A stretch of DNA of 64,000 bases from Mucilaginibacter sp. UR6-11 (GCF_020880695.1 NZ_JAJIWO010000008.1:1-64000), one strand, 5' to 3'. Shown: positions 54,930 to 63,785, counted from the first letter of the stretch. Notes: a model not told the origin generated them from the sequence alone. Program-made: numbers and translations.

Positions 54930-55832
54930 ATGAACGATACTAATCAAACAATACCTTTAGAAGACCCGGCGGGAAAATATCCTCAACCGCCGTTTAAAGG
55001 ACAATCGCAGCCCTGGCCCGGCCTTGCCTGCAAAATGGTACCCCGCCCCGATCATGGCGAGGATACTTATAAGGGCGCCGGCAGGTTGACGGGCCGTAAA
55101 GCATTAATTACCGGCGGCGATTCGGGCATGGGGCGGGCAGCAGCTATTGCCTATGCGCGCGAAGGTGCAGATGTTGCCATTAACTATCTACCGGATGAGG
55201 AGGAAGATGCACGCGAAGTAATTGAGTTGATAAGGGCAGCCGGCCGTAATGCCGTGGCTATACCGGGCGACCTACGGGAAGAATCATTTTGTAAGGAGTT
55301 AGTTGAAAAAGCTATTGAGGGCTTAGGTGGGTTGGATATACTGGTAAACAATGCCGGCCGGCAACAGGCTAACGACTCGATACTGGACATTACAAGCGAA
55401 CAATTTGACTGGACCATGAAAACCAATATTTATGCCCCATTTTGGATCATTAAAGCCGCATTGCCGCATTTGCAACCGGGCTCGGTCATAATTGGCACCA
55501 CTTCAGAACAGGCGTATGACCCTACTCCGGATTTGTACGATTACGCCCAGACCAAAGCTGCGACTATGAATTACATAAAATCGTTGGCCAAACAGTTAGG
55601 CCCTAAAGGGATAAGAGTTAACGGCGTTGCACCCGGCCCCGTTTGGACACCGATACAGGTAAGCGGTGGTGCCAGCCAGGAAAAGCTTAAGAACTTTGGC
55701 AGCCAAACCGTATTTGGCAGGCCGGGCCAGCCGGCCGAGCTAGCATCCATCTATGTACAGTTAGCTGCAAGCGATGCCAGCTTTACAACCGGGGCTATAT
55801 ATGGTGCATCAGGCGGCGCCGGGCAGCCATAA
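54930..55832 (+). CDS. short-chain dehydrogenase/reductase (YghA-like)
   Basis: About 300 aa from the ATG at 54930 (MNDTNQTIPLEDPAGKYPQP); a TTG at 54912 would add 6 residues. Rossmann glycine motif ITGGDSGMGRAAAIAYAREG (residues about 57-76), NNAGRQQ, Ser in the catalytic IIGTTSEQAYDPTPDLYDYA with Tyr-x3-Lys (YAQTK), and GIRVNGVAPGPVWTPI. The N-terminal extension LEDPAGKYPQPPFKGQSQPW is typical of the YghA/general-stress subgroup. NADP-dependent oxidoreductase; substrate unknown. Confidence 0.92.
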   Translation: MNDTNQTIPLEDPAGKYPQPPFKGQSQPWPGLACKMVPRPDHGEDTYKGAGRLTGRKALITGGDSGMGRAAAIAYAREGADVAINYLPDEEEDAREVIELIRAAGRNAVAIPGDLREESFCKELVEKAIEGLGGLDILVNNAGRQQANDSILDITSEQFDWTMKTNIYAPFWIIKAALPHLQPGSVIIGTTSEQAYDPTPDLYDYAQTKAATMNYIKSLAKQLGPKGIRVNGVAPGPVWTPIQVSGGASQEKLKNFGSQTVFGRPGQPAELASIYVQLAASDASFTTGAIYGASGGAGQP

Positions 55833-55838
55833 TATCCT

Positions 55839-55885
55839 ATTTTAACAGGATCTACAACACCTGGTATTGTAGATCTTGTTAAAAT
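55839..55885. terminator. bidirectional terminator between convergent genes
   Basis: Arms 55839-55857 and 55867-55885 pair over 19 bp with one G-T pair and a 9-nt loop; the stem bases carry A/T runs on both sides. It separates the SDR gene (+) from the beta-helix gene (-). Confidence 0.8.
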
Positions 55886-55919
55886 ACATACTACAGTCGA
55901 TAGTATCTTTCACATTGAT

Positions 55920-57326
55920 TTAGTTTGACGCGCCGATTGATGGCTTTGACAAATTAAACGGCAGCTTATGATAGTCTACCGGACTAATTAAATGGCCTTT
56001 TAATCCTGCATTTTTAGCCGGCGAGTTGCTAAGAAGTTTTAAGGTTGTTTCATCAAAACCGGCAGCGGTATTTTTACTGTAATAGGTATTTTTATTTACG
56101 ACAGCACGGGCCTCCAACTCAACATCAGAGAATTGAAAAATCCGGTTTGGTATACCGGTTGCTGTAAAAGTTTTGTATAACAGATTGTTATACACCTCCA
56201 ATTTTGAACCGGCAGGCATACTGTAGTTGTCTGCCAAACAAGCGCCAAATTCGGGGTGTTGCTCGTAGTTTAAGTTACCGGCAGTGTTGTTACATAGTTT
56301 GATATTTACATAGGTTGTATTGGGTGCGGCCTTGACATTAAGCCCCTCGGTTGACTGCCATTCAAATGGACTATACTTTCGCGAGCCGATGCTGATATTA
56401 TCACAAATCAAACAATCGGCAGGTGTAGTACCAAAGCTAAGCGACCATAACCTGATCATATGCCCCTGGTAGCTGTTTGCATAGTTGCGGTAAAAATCAC
56501 CATTACCTACAATCAGGAAAAAGCCGTTGTCATTATTGTTAGTCTGGTTAATATTTTTGAAAACGTTATCATGTAGCTGCATCCCGTCAGCAGCACCGGC
56601 AAAAACCAGTATGCCCGCGTCGCAGTTTATCCATTCGTTATAACCAAATTCTATCCCCTTTGTAAGGTCGTTAACTTCCATTGTGGTTACAGTGCCGCCC
56701 AGTTGAGTGGTGCCCTGGCAAAACTCAAATTTGTTGTGCAGAAATTTAAGATCGCGATTGTTAATGGTATTGTCTGTTCCGTCCCAGGCAGTGTTACTGC
56801 TGTAGATGAATATCGGGCTATCGCCAATCCGCTCATAGCTGCAATATTGTAAAGTAACGTTCTTGTTTTTCCCTGCAATTGTGGTAGATCTGTAAAAGTT
56901 GTCGTGGATATCAAAGCCATATTCGCCGACAGAGCCATTACCGCTGATGACGACGTTGCTGCAATTTCTATAATTCAGGCCTGCGTACATATTTTTGTTT
57001 CCTCCGGTATAATTGCCACCATCCATGGCTACAACGCCGTTGCCATTCTTAATGGTTATTTTGGTTGCCGGATGTAAGTTATTGATATTGATTGAACCAT
57101 ATACACCCGGGGCAATGATAATCAATGCGTTATCTATATATTCAGCTGCGTCGCCGTCTATGATAAGGTCACCGCTGCCGGTCCCGACGTTATAAATTTT
57201 AACATAATGCTCCGGAACCACAACAGGCATAATCTCCGGATTAACAAACGTTGATTTACAGGCACTTGCACCGCTCAGTATAATGCCGGCACAAATAATG
57301 AACAAAAAGCAGGCACCTTTTTTCAT
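55920..57326 (-). CDS. exported right-handed beta-helix protein
   Basis: About 468 aa from the ATG at 57326 (MKKGACFLFIICAGIILSGA); an ATG three codons upstream is also possible. The signal ends in GASAC, possibly a lipobox. A long run of beta-helix rungs follows: ALIIIAPGVYGSININNLHP, ITIKNGNGVVAMDGGNY, NVTLQYCSYERIGDSPIFIY and GMQLHDNVFKNINQTNNN. This architecture is shared by polysaccharide lyases and pectate-lyase-type proteins, but no catalytic Lys/Arg set could be assigned. Possibly a polysaccharide-interacting surface protein. Confidence 0.75.
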   Translation of the reverse strand: MKKGACFLFIICAGIILSGASACKSTFVNPEIMPVVVPEHYVKIYNVGTGSGDLIIDGDAAEYIDNALIIIAPGVYGSININNLHPATKITIKNGNGVVAMDGGNYTGGNKNMYAGLNYRNCSNVVISGNGSVGEYGFDIHDNFYRSTTIAGKNKNVTLQYCSYERIGDSPIFIYSSNTAWDGTDNTINNRDLKFLHNKFEFCQGTTQLGGTVTTMEVNDLTKGIEFGYNEWINCDAGILVFAGAADGMQLHDNVFKNINQTNNNDNGFFLIVGNGDFYRNYANSYQGHMIRLWSLSFGTTPADCLICDNISIGSRKYSPFEWQSTEGLNVKAAPNTTYVNIKLCNNTAGNLNYEQHPEFGACLADNYSMPAGSKLEVYNNLLYKTFTATGIPNRIFQFSDVELEARAVVNKNTYYSKNTAAGFDETTLKLLSNSPAKNAGLKGHLISPVDYHKLPFNLSKPSIGASN

Positions 57327-57539
57327 GGTTGACAAGGGTTTTAATAGTTTAAATCAGAAATCAGACACAGTGAGGCTGTTCAACTTCAGGGAGATTACGC
57401 CGGTATACGCAATTCAAGCAAATGTTGTTACGCCATTGGCTGAAGTTTTTACCGGGTAATGTTAGCATGGCATCAAAAATGCTTTCTTCTTTCAGCCCAA
57501 AACCTTAATTTCGCTGCTCACAGAAAAGAGGGAAAAGCA

Positions 57540-59834
57540 TTGGATTATTTAGCGGGATTAAATCCGGAACAACAGGCGGCGGTTAAACAAATACACGGCC
57601 CGGTAATGATTATTGCCGGCGCGGGATCGGGCAAGACACGGGTAATTACCTACAGGGTGGCGCATTTGATCCGCAGCGGGGTCGATCCGTTTAATATATT
57701 GGTATTAACGTTTACCAACAAGGCGTCGCGCGAAATGCGCGAGCGTATTACGCACCTGGTGGGGCCCGAAGCAAAAAATATCTGGATGGGTACCTTCCAC
57801 TCTGTTTTTGCCAAAATATTACGCGTTGAGGCTGACAAAATCGGCTATCCTAGCAACTTCACCATTTATGATACCGATGATAGCAAAAGCGTACTGCGTG
57901 CCATTTTAAAAGAGATGAGCCTGGACGATAAACTGTACAGCGTAAACTTTGTACTTAACCGGATCTCGGCAGCAAAAAACAACCTGGTATCATGGATGGA
58001 ATATCAAAAGAACGACCAGATACAAGCCGACGATATTTCAAGCAACCGGCCCATGCTTGGCGCTATTTATCAAACCTACATGCAGCGCTGCTACCGTGCC
58101 GGCGCTATGGATTTTGATGACTTGTTGTTTAAAACCAATGAGTTGCTTAAACTGCACCCGGATACGCTAAACAAATACCAGCACAAGTTTAAATACCTGA
58201 TGGTGGATGAGTATCAGGATACTAACTTCTCGCAGTACCTGATCGTAAAAAAACTGGCAGCTGTAAATGAAAACATTTGCGTGGTGGGTGATGACGCACA
58301 AAGTATCTATGCTTTCCGCGGCGCCAATATCCAAAATATATTAAACTTCGAGAAGGATTACCCAGATTTGAAAGTATTTAAGCTGGAGCAAAATTACCGG
58401 TCGACCCAAAACATAGTAAACGTTGCCAACAGTATTATCGCCAACAACAAAGAACAGCTTAAAAAGAATGTATTTTCTGAAAAAGAAAGCGGCGATAAAA
58501 TAAAGGTAATGCGTGCCTTTAGCGATAATGAGGAGGGTAAACTGGTTGCCGAAGCTATTATGCATGAGCGAACCACCAAGGGCCTGAGGTGGAATGATTT
58601 TGCCATACTGTACCGCACCAATGCGCAATCCCGCTCAATGGAGGAAGCGTTACGCAAAATGGGCACACCTTATAAAATTTACGGGGGCCTCTCCTTCTAT
58701 CAGCGTAAAGAAATTAAAGATCTGATAGCCTATTTCAGGCTCACATTTAACCCTAACGACGAGGAAGCGCTTAAACGCGTTATAAACTACCCTCGCCGTG
58801 GTATTGGCGATACTACGATTGATAAGATCATTGTAGCTGCCGACCAGCATGGTATCACCCCGTGGGAGGTGATCGTATCACCTGAAAAATACCTGGAAGG
58901 GCGGGTATCCGGATCTGTGACCGCCTTTGCCATGATGATACAGAGCTTCCAGGTGCTTACCAAAAGCCAAACCGCCTATGAGGCCGCTTTATATATTGCC
59001 CAACACTCGGGCCTTTTAAAGGACCTTTACGAAGACAAATCTGTAGAGGGACTGAACCGTTATGAAAACATACAAGAACTATTAAACGGTATTAAAGAGT
59101 TTAGCGAACGCGAAGATATCGAGGAAAAAGGCCTGGATGTATTTATGCAGGATATTGCCCTGCTGACCAATGATGACAAGGATAAAGACAAAGATGCTGA
59201 TACGGTATCTTTAATGACCATACACTCATCTAAGGGCCTGGAGTTTCCGCAGGTTTATGTAGTAGGATTAGAAGAAAATCTTTTTCCGTCACAAATGGCC
59301 CTAAACTCGCGCACCGACCTGGAGGAAGAAAGGCGTTTATTTTATGTTGCGGTAACCCGTGCCGAGAGTAAGTTATCATTAAGTTATGCTACCTCGCGGT
59401 TTAAATTTGGCACGTTGATTAGTTGCGAACCCAGCCGTTTCCTTGACGAAATTGACGCGCAATACCTGGAGCTTGATTTTACAGCCCGCCCGGTTAATAA
59501 TACCGGCAGCCTTAATTATGACGATGAGCGGTCTTCATGGAGCCGCACGGACGATAAATTTTCAAAACCGAAATCTAAAACGACAAGCACCCCGACACCG
59601 GTAAAAACCACCTCCATATTAGCTAAAGCGCATGTGCCGTCAGCTGGTTTCAAACCTTCAGACACTTCCAATCTGCAGGTGGGTATGGAGGTAGAACACG
59701 AACGCTTTGGGTTTGGAAAAGTAATCAGCCTTGAGGGCAGCAAGCCAGATATTAAGGCGACCATCTTTTTTAAAGAAATTGGCCAAAAACAATTGCTTTT
59801 AAAATTTGCAAAACTTAGTATTATAAACCATTAA
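57540..59834 (+). CDS. UvrD/PcrA-type DNA helicase
   Basis: About 764 aa from TTG 57540 (LDYLAGLNPEQQAAVKQIHG), which has GAGG 8-12 bases upstream; an ATG at 57459 would add 27 unrelated residues. Superfamily 1 motifs: IIAGAGSGKTRVITYRVAHL (I), TFTNKASREMRERI (Ia), MVDEYQDTNFSQYLIVKKLA (II), VVGDDAQSIYAFRGANIQNI (III), EQNYRSTQNI (IV), MTIHSSKGLEFPQVYVVGLE (V) and FYVAVTRAESKLSLSYA (VI). A C-terminal KOW/Tudor-like part (GMEVEHERFGFGKVISLEGS) completes it. 3'-5' repair helicase. Confidence 0.95.
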   Translation: MDYLAGLNPEQQAAVKQIHGPVMIIAGAGSGKTRVITYRVAHLIRSGVDPFNILVLTFTNKASREMRERITHLVGPEAKNIWMGTFHSVFAKILRVEADKIGYPSNFTIYDTDDSKSVLRAILKEMSLDDKLYSVNFVLNRISAAKNNLVSWMEYQKNDQIQADDISSNRPMLGAIYQTYMQRCYRAGAMDFDDLLFKTNELLKLHPDTLNKYQHKFKYLMVDEYQDTNFSQYLIVKKLAAVNENICVVGDDAQSIYAFRGANIQNILNFEKDYPDLKVFKLEQNYRSTQNIVNVANSIIANNKEQLKKNVFSEKESGDKIKVMRAFSDNEEGKLVAEAIMHERTTKGLRWNDFAILYRTNAQSRSMEEALRKMGTPYKIYGGLSFYQRKEIKDLIAYFRLTFNPNDEEALKRVINYPRRGIGDTTIDKIIVAADQHGITPWEVIVSPEKYLEGRVSGSVTAFAMMIQSFQVLTKSQTAYEAALYIAQHSGLLKDLYEDKSVEGLNRYENIQELLNGIKEFSEREDIEEKGLDVFMQDIALLTNDDKDKDKDADTVSLMTIHSSKGLEFPQVYVVGLEENLFPSQMALNSRTDLEEERRLFYVAVTRAESKLSLSYATSRFKFGTLISCEPSRFLDEIDAQYLELDFTARPVNNTGSLNYDDERSSWSRTDDKFSKPKSKTTSTPTPVKTTSILAKAHVPSAGFKPSDTSNLQVGMEVEHERFGFGKVISLEGSKPDIKATIFFKEIGQKQLLLKFAKLSIINH

Positions 59835-59994
59835 TTAATAACAGCCCCACTTTTTGTAGAACTAATTCCCCATTTAAATTAAAGATTAATAGGAAAGTTG
59901 GATTTTTAGCTTAAAACAGAGGTTTTGGAGACGTGGCATGTAATTTGGATAGTTAATTGCGACCTTTTACCAACAATTAATTATACTGAAAGAA

Positions 59995-60366
59995 ATGAGC
60001 GACAACCAAAAAAAGAAGACAAACAAAACAATCGGGAAAAATATACGCACCTTCCGCCATCAGCAAGGCTGGAGCCAGGAGGAGGTAGCTAACCGTCTGG
60101 GAATCTCTATTCCGGCGTTCTCAAAAATTGAAACAGGTGTTACTGACATTAACCTTTCCAGATTAGAACAGATAGCCAATATATATGAAATTGATGTGGT
60201 GCAGTTATTGGCATTGGATATGGAGGAGATAGATCAAACTCCGTCTAACTTGAGCATAGTGCAAAAGAAACTGCTTGACCGGGAGGCTGAAATTGTTAAC
60301 CTGCAACGCAAGGTTATCTTGCTTTATGAAGAGTTACGTAATACAAAAGTATCGGCACACATGTAA
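59995..60366 (+). CDS. XRE-family regulator with C-terminal coiled coil
   Basis: 123 aa. HTH_3 domain at about residues 13-70: IGKNIRTFRHQQGWSQEEVA, NRLGISIPAFSKIETGVTDI, LSRLEQIANIYEIDVVQLLA. A short coiled coil follows (LLDREAEIVNLQRKVILLYE). Soluble DNA-binding repressor-type protein. Two inverted repeats downstream (60383-60402, 60411-60459) could be its sites or terminators. Confidence 0.88.
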   Translation: MSDNQKKKTNKTIGKNIRTFRHQQGWSQEEVANRLGISIPAFSKIETGVTDINLSRLEQIANIYEIDVVQLLALDMEEIDQTPSNLSIVQKKLLDREAEIVNLQRKVILLYEELRNTKVSAHM

Positions 60367-60382
60367 CTAAAAGTTGAATAAT

Positions 60383-60459
60383 TACTACATAATTGTGTAG
60401 TATCAACATCATCGATACTTAGAGACTTTACCCCGGACTTAAAGTATTTAAGTATCGAT
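60383..60459. terminator. two inverted repeats after the XRE gene
   Basis: TACTACA-TAATTG-TGTAGTA at 60383-60402 and ATCGATACTT (60411-60420) with AAGTATCGAT (60450-60459, 29-nt loop). The first is a short hairpin, possibly a terminator for the XRE gene. The second has a long loop and may be an operator. Confidence 0.45.
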
Positions 60460-60560
60460 TAAAATAATCGGCAAATAATGAAAATCACATCTATAACGCT
60501 GCGCCTGGTAACACTTTGGAGCAGTGTTTGCAATAGCATCAAGTATTAATCAAGATTGCT

Positions 60561-60848
60561 ATGACTAATTACCTGATATCAATACCTAACGGACCAACGC
60601 TAACTACCGGTACCATTCACGACTCAAAGAGTAAGCTGAAGGTGCGGGCGTTTGATTTGATCAGATCTACATTTAATCCCAGTAAGGGAGAAGTGCGTTT
60701 TTTTGTTACCGCAGGCAAGAATACACTGGCCTTTGAAACCCAGGGCTATAAAAAACATCGCCAGGTTTTAATTTTACAAATGATATCCTGGTATTGTATG
60801 TACCTGGGATTATTGGAGGCACAGATACATTCCCAACTTCCGGCCTGA
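60561..60848 (+). pseudogene. unrecognised ORF, possibly frameshifted
   Basis: 95 aa starting MTNYLISIPNGPTLTTGTIH. After KHRQVL, the +1 frame from about 60775 continues in better protein-like text (NDILVLYVPGIIGGTDTFPT, then SGLIIIRN) and runs into the stop of the convergent TPR protein. This suggests a frameshifted or truncated gene. No family recognised. Confidence 0.3.
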
Positions 60849-60854
60849 TCATTA

Positions 60855-62285
60855 TTAGAAACCGGGTTTACCGGGATCATGTAGCATGTCACTCATTTCT
60901 ATTATTTTCTCATCAATTTCCGACACGCATTTATCCATCATGGCGATACATTCTAATTGGTCGACCAAGCCTTCTTTTTCTAAGTTCATTAATCCTTTAA
61001 GCGTCGCAATAGGCCCCCTTATTTGGTGCGACAAGTAAGAAGAATACTCTGAAAGCTTTTTATTTTTCACCTGCAGGTCTTTGGTACGCTCATCGATGAT
61101 CTCTTCAAGATGATGATTGATACGATCAAGATTATCTTTTTGCCGTGAGATTTCACCGTTAAGCTCTTGTAACTGCGAGTTTGTGGTGGCCTTGCGCCTT
61201 ACACTGCCTACCAATAATACAATCACGATCAGCAGCAGGCCTGCAGCTACCGTAACTGACCAAAATATAACCCGCGAGATCTCGGCATTCTTCTCCTCCT
61301 CCGCTGCCTTGGCAATACGGCTTTGTTCTTGTTGCAAAAAGTTTAGCCTGGTTGATACATTGGTTTTATAACCGGAGCTGTCCGCCTTATATAGCTCGCT
61401 TAAGATATTCAAAGCTTTTTCATAATTTTTGCGCTTGCTTTCCAGTTCATAGGCAGAGTGCTTATAATCATAAATATCTTTTTCGTTATGGATTATAGTT
61501 GCGTAGGTTTTACCCTCTTTTATATATTTTTCTGCCTCATTAAAATTACTCTCGGCCAGGTAGATATCAGTCAGGGTCATGTTTATGGTCGCTACATTTA
61601 CGTTCATATCCATAGCTTTAGCTCGGGCGTTTGCTTCAAGTAGTAAATCTTTGGCTTTTGTATAATTATGTAAAAAATAGTGTATGACACCCAAATCCTG
61701 TAAACACTGCACCAACTGGACCGGGTCTTTTAGTTGGGTAAACAACTCATAACTTTTCTCATAATAAGACAAAGCACTGTTATACATATTTTTTCGGTTA
61801 TAAATATTACCGATATTTAAATATAACGATGCTATAAGTTGTTTATCCCGGAGTTTTTCAGCAATATCTTTAGCTTTCTTAAAGTATTCCAGAGCCTTAT
61901 CATAATCAACCATTTGATATAGGTTGCCTATGTTGTTATAAACCTTGGCCTTACCACGCTGGTCTGCCAACTTTTCATATTGCGTTAACGCATCGAAATA
62001 GCGGTTTAGGGCGCTGTCGGGTTTATTTAAATAATATTCGCCAATTCCCTTAATTCTATAAGCTTCGGCTATCCCTTTTGTATATCCAATAGATATGGCA
62101 ATTTTTAAAGCCTTTTCTGCGTCTGCAACCGTTTCCTGTGGGTGTGTTAGCCGGTTGTCATATCCGTTTTTATTTAACGAAATTACCTGATTCGTATCGC
62201 TCGCTGTAACATCTCTTTGGGCACTTGCATAGGCAGTAAATGAAACCGATAATAATAAAAAAAGAATTGAGCAAGCATTTCTCAT
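60855..62285 (-). CDS. periplasmic TPR - transmembrane - HisKA-like protein lacking an ATPase
   Basis: 476 aa. Sec signal peptide (LFLLLSVSFTAYASA), then about six TPR repeats at residues ~60-300 such as GKAKVYNNIGNLYQMVDYDK, SALSYYEKSYELFTQLKDPV and KDLLLEANARAKAMDMNVNV. One transmembrane helix follows at about 340-362 (VIFWSVTVAAGLLLIVIVLL), then a coiled coil and a HisKA-type helix with the H-box phrase YSSYLSHQIRGPIATLKGLM. The protein ends about 50 residues later (MLHDPGKPGF) without any N/G1/G2 boxes, so it has no HATPase domain. It may pass signals to a separate kinase. It is divergent from the LATAD peptide genes, and TPR domains are common peptide-binding receptors. Confidence 0.88.
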   Translation of the reverse strand: MRNACSILFLLLSVSFTAYASAQRDVTASDTNQVISLNKNGYDNRLTHPQETVADAEKALKIAISIGYTKGIAEAYRIKGIGEYYLNKPDSALNRYFDALTQYEKLADQRGKAKVYNNIGNLYQMVDYDKALEYFKKAKDIAEKLRDKQLIASLYLNIGNIYNRKNMYNSALSYYEKSYELFTQLKDPVQLVQCLQDLGVIHYFLHNYTKAKDLLLEANARAKAMDMNVNVATINMTLTDIYLAESNFNEAEKYIKEGKTYATIIHNEKDIYDYKHSAYELESKRKNYEKALNILSELYKADSSGYKTNVSTRLNFLQQEQSRIAKAAEEEKNAEISRVIFWSVTVAAGLLLIVIVLLVGSVRRKATTNSQLQELNGEISRQKDNLDRINHHLEEIIDERTKDLQVKNKKLSEYSSYLSHQIRGPIATLKGLMNLEKEGLVDQLECIAMMDKCVSEIDEKIIEMSDMLHDPGKPGF

Positions 62286-62397
62286 TTAAACCCGTATTAC
62301 GTTTTAATTATCGTGAAAGTTATAAATAATACATTATATATTTCCTGTTCCGTTAAAAAAGTGGATTTCTTCTAACAAAAACTTTTTATAAGTTTGC

Positions 62398-62427
62398 TTT
62401 GGAATTAACAAAACATAATTATATTTG
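62398..62427 (+). promoter_or_regulatory. promoter of the LATAD peptide genes
   Basis: TTTG at 62398-62401 and TATATTTG at 62420-62427 (TAnnTTTG) are 18 bp apart, matching the Bacteroidota sigma-70-type consensus. Transcription would start near 62434, giving a leader of about 240 nt before the first peptide ATG at 62673. Confidence 0.7.
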
Positions 62428-62537
62428 CTATGTTAAGTGTTTGAATATCAAAATGGTATCGGCGCTTTTTTTTGAAATTGAATTAATCACTAAACAAAAA
62501 AAATATAGAAAAATAAAAAGGGAGATGTAAGAAAAAA

Positions 62538-62599
62538 ACCAGCTCAAAAGCTGGTAAAAATAGCCTGATTTCGCAGGCTAATTACATAAATATGTAATT
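62538..62599 (+). promoter_or_regulatory. leader with three consecutive hairpins before the peptide genes
   Basis: Three perfect stem-loops in a row: ACCAGCT-CAAA-AGCTGGT (62538-62555), TAGCCTG-ATTTCG-CAGGCTA (62561-62580) and AATTACATA-AA-TATGTAATT (62580-62599). They are in the predicted 5' leader between promoter and first peptide gene. This looks like an attenuator, RNA-binding or stability element; no known riboswitch was recognised. Confidence 0.55.
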
Positions 62600-62672
62600 A
62601 TTATTAACTATTAGTTTATGCTTATTCTCTAAATTATATTTAATATACTACTAACTTAAAAAATTAATAATC

Positions 62673-62819
62673 ATGAAAAATACAGTCTTAATTGCAACTA
62701 TTGTTATATCGCTGAGTATCCTTACATCATGCGCCAAAAAAGATAATATTCAAGCCAATTTAACGGTATTTTCAAACAATACTTTTTCAGCAAAAAGTGT
62801 TTTGGCAACCGCCGATTAA
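62673..62819 (+). CDS. LATAD peptide precursor 1 (48 aa, lipoprotein signal, single copy)
   Basis: 48 aa, too short for routine calling. MKNTVLIATIVISLSILTSC ends in a lipobox, predicting a lipoprotein-type precursor with a 29-residue mature part. The extreme C terminus is AK-SVLATAD-stop: a basic residue at position 41 followed by the heptapeptide SVLATAD. The next gene has the same length and the same ending. This is the pattern of a lipoprotein-derived pheromone precursor. Confidence 0.8.
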   Translation: MKNTVLIATIVISLSILTSCAKKDNIQANLTVFSNNTFSAKSVLATAD

Positions 62820-62873
62820 TTAAAAAACAACCAGATATCCATTAACTATTACATAATATTAAAATAAGAAGCC

Positions 62874-63020
62874 ATGTTAAAAATAATCCTTACCGCAGCA
62901 ATCGTTTTATCAGTAGGTGTTTTATCACTATTAAAAACGACAACACCAGCAAAATCAGCTACCGTTACTACAGTAAAACTAATGGTTGATAACAGAACTG
63001 TTTTGGCAACTGCCGACTAG
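62874..63020 (+). CDS. LATAD peptide precursor 2 (48 aa, single copy)
   Basis: 48 aa with an N-terminal hydrophobic segment (IILTAAIVLSVGVLSLL) serving as Sec signal or anchor. The C terminus is NR-TVLATAD-stop: a basic residue at 41 followed by TVLATAD. Body sequence differs from precursor 1, while length and last seven residues are almost the same, which points to selection on the C-terminal peptide. Gap to precursor 1 is 54 bp. Confidence 0.8.
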   Translation: MLKIILTAAIVLSVGVLSLLKTTTPAKSATVTTVKLMVDNRTVLATAD

Positions 63021-63105
63021 TTTGTTATCTGGATCAATCAATAAAGTTCAAAAATCACATCTATCAACAACGTAATCAAACGATTATAATAATATATATA
63101 ATATC

Positions 63106-63402
63106 ATGAAAAAAATATTCATAACTACTGCTATCATATTTGCTGCAAGCATCGCTCCATCATTTGCTGCCACTACTACAAAAGGCGATAAAAATAATTT
63201 GGCTACCGCCGACAGAAACGGTGACAAAAACAACTTGGCTACTGCTGACAGAAATGGCGACAAAAACAACTTGGCTACTGCTGACAGAAATGGCGACAAA
63301 AATAATTTGGCTACCGCCGATAGAAATGGCGACAAAAACAATTTGGCTACCGCCGATAGAAATGGCGACAAAAACAATTTGGCTACCGTCGACAGATTTT
63401 AA
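63106..63402 (+). CDS. LATAD multicopy precursor A (six 12-residue repeats)
   Basis: 98 aa: a 21-residue Sec signal (KIFITTAIIFAASIAPSFA), five residues (ATTTK), then exactly 72 residues = six copies of GDKNNLATADRN. The last copy is GDKNNLATVDRF. Each copy presents K-NNLATAD-R, so trypsin-like cleavage at K and R would free NNLATAD(R). The codons for the repeats vary synonymously while the peptide is constant, suggesting selection on the peptide. A 98-residue secreted repeat protein with no folded domain. Confidence 0.85.
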   Translation: MKKIFITTAIIFAASIAPSFAATTTKGDKNNLATADRNGDKNNLATADRNGDKNNLATADRNGDKNNLATADRNGDKNNLATADRNGDKNNLATVDRF

Positions 63403-63785
63403 TACAACAATAAACAGAACCTAAATAATCACAAACCACAAATACTCACGAACCATGAAAAAATTATTTATAGCTACCGCCATCATATTCTCTACCGGCA
63501 TTACTTCATCATTTGCTGCTACTACTGTTAAAGCTGACAAAAACAATTTGGCTACTGCTGACAGAGCTGGTGACAAAAACAACCTGGCTACTGCTGACAG
63601 AGCTGGCGACAAAAATAATTTGGCTACCGCCGATAGAAATGGCGACAAAAACAATTTGGCTACCGCCGACAGATTTTAATACAACAATAAACAGAACCTA
63701 AATAATCACAAACCACAAATACTCACGAACCATGAAAAAATTATTTATAGCTACCGCCATCATATTCTCTACCGGCATTACTTCA
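63391..63785 (+). repeat. 277-bp tandem duplication in the LATAD array
   Basis: 63391-63508 and 63668-63785 are identical over 118 bp (end of one gene, spacer and start of the next), offset 277 bp. The spacer appears a third time from 63945 with an inserted ATAAAC. This indicates recent copy-number expansion of the peptide genes by unequal recombination. Within each gene, 36-bp repeats (63184-63399, 63536-63676, 63813-63953) form a second level. Confidence 0.85.
63455..63679 (+). CDS. LATAD multicopy precursor B (four repeats)
   Basis: 74 aa: Sec signal (KLFIATAIIFSTGITSSFA), five residues, then 48 residues = four 12-residue repeats. The first begins ADKNNLATADRA, the second GDKNNLATADRA, the third GDKNNLATADRN and the last GDKNNLATADRF. 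It lies 52 bp after precursor A and starts the 277-bp tandemly duplicated unit. Confidence 0.85.
   Translation: MKKLFIATAIIFSTGITSSFAATTVKADKNNLATADRAGDKNNLATADRAGDKNNLATADRNGDKNNLATADRF

Noticed and set aside
57459-57539. ATG 57459 as helicase start
   Set aside because: Adds 27 unrelated residues; TTG 57540 gives the family N terminus and has GAGG at proper spacing.
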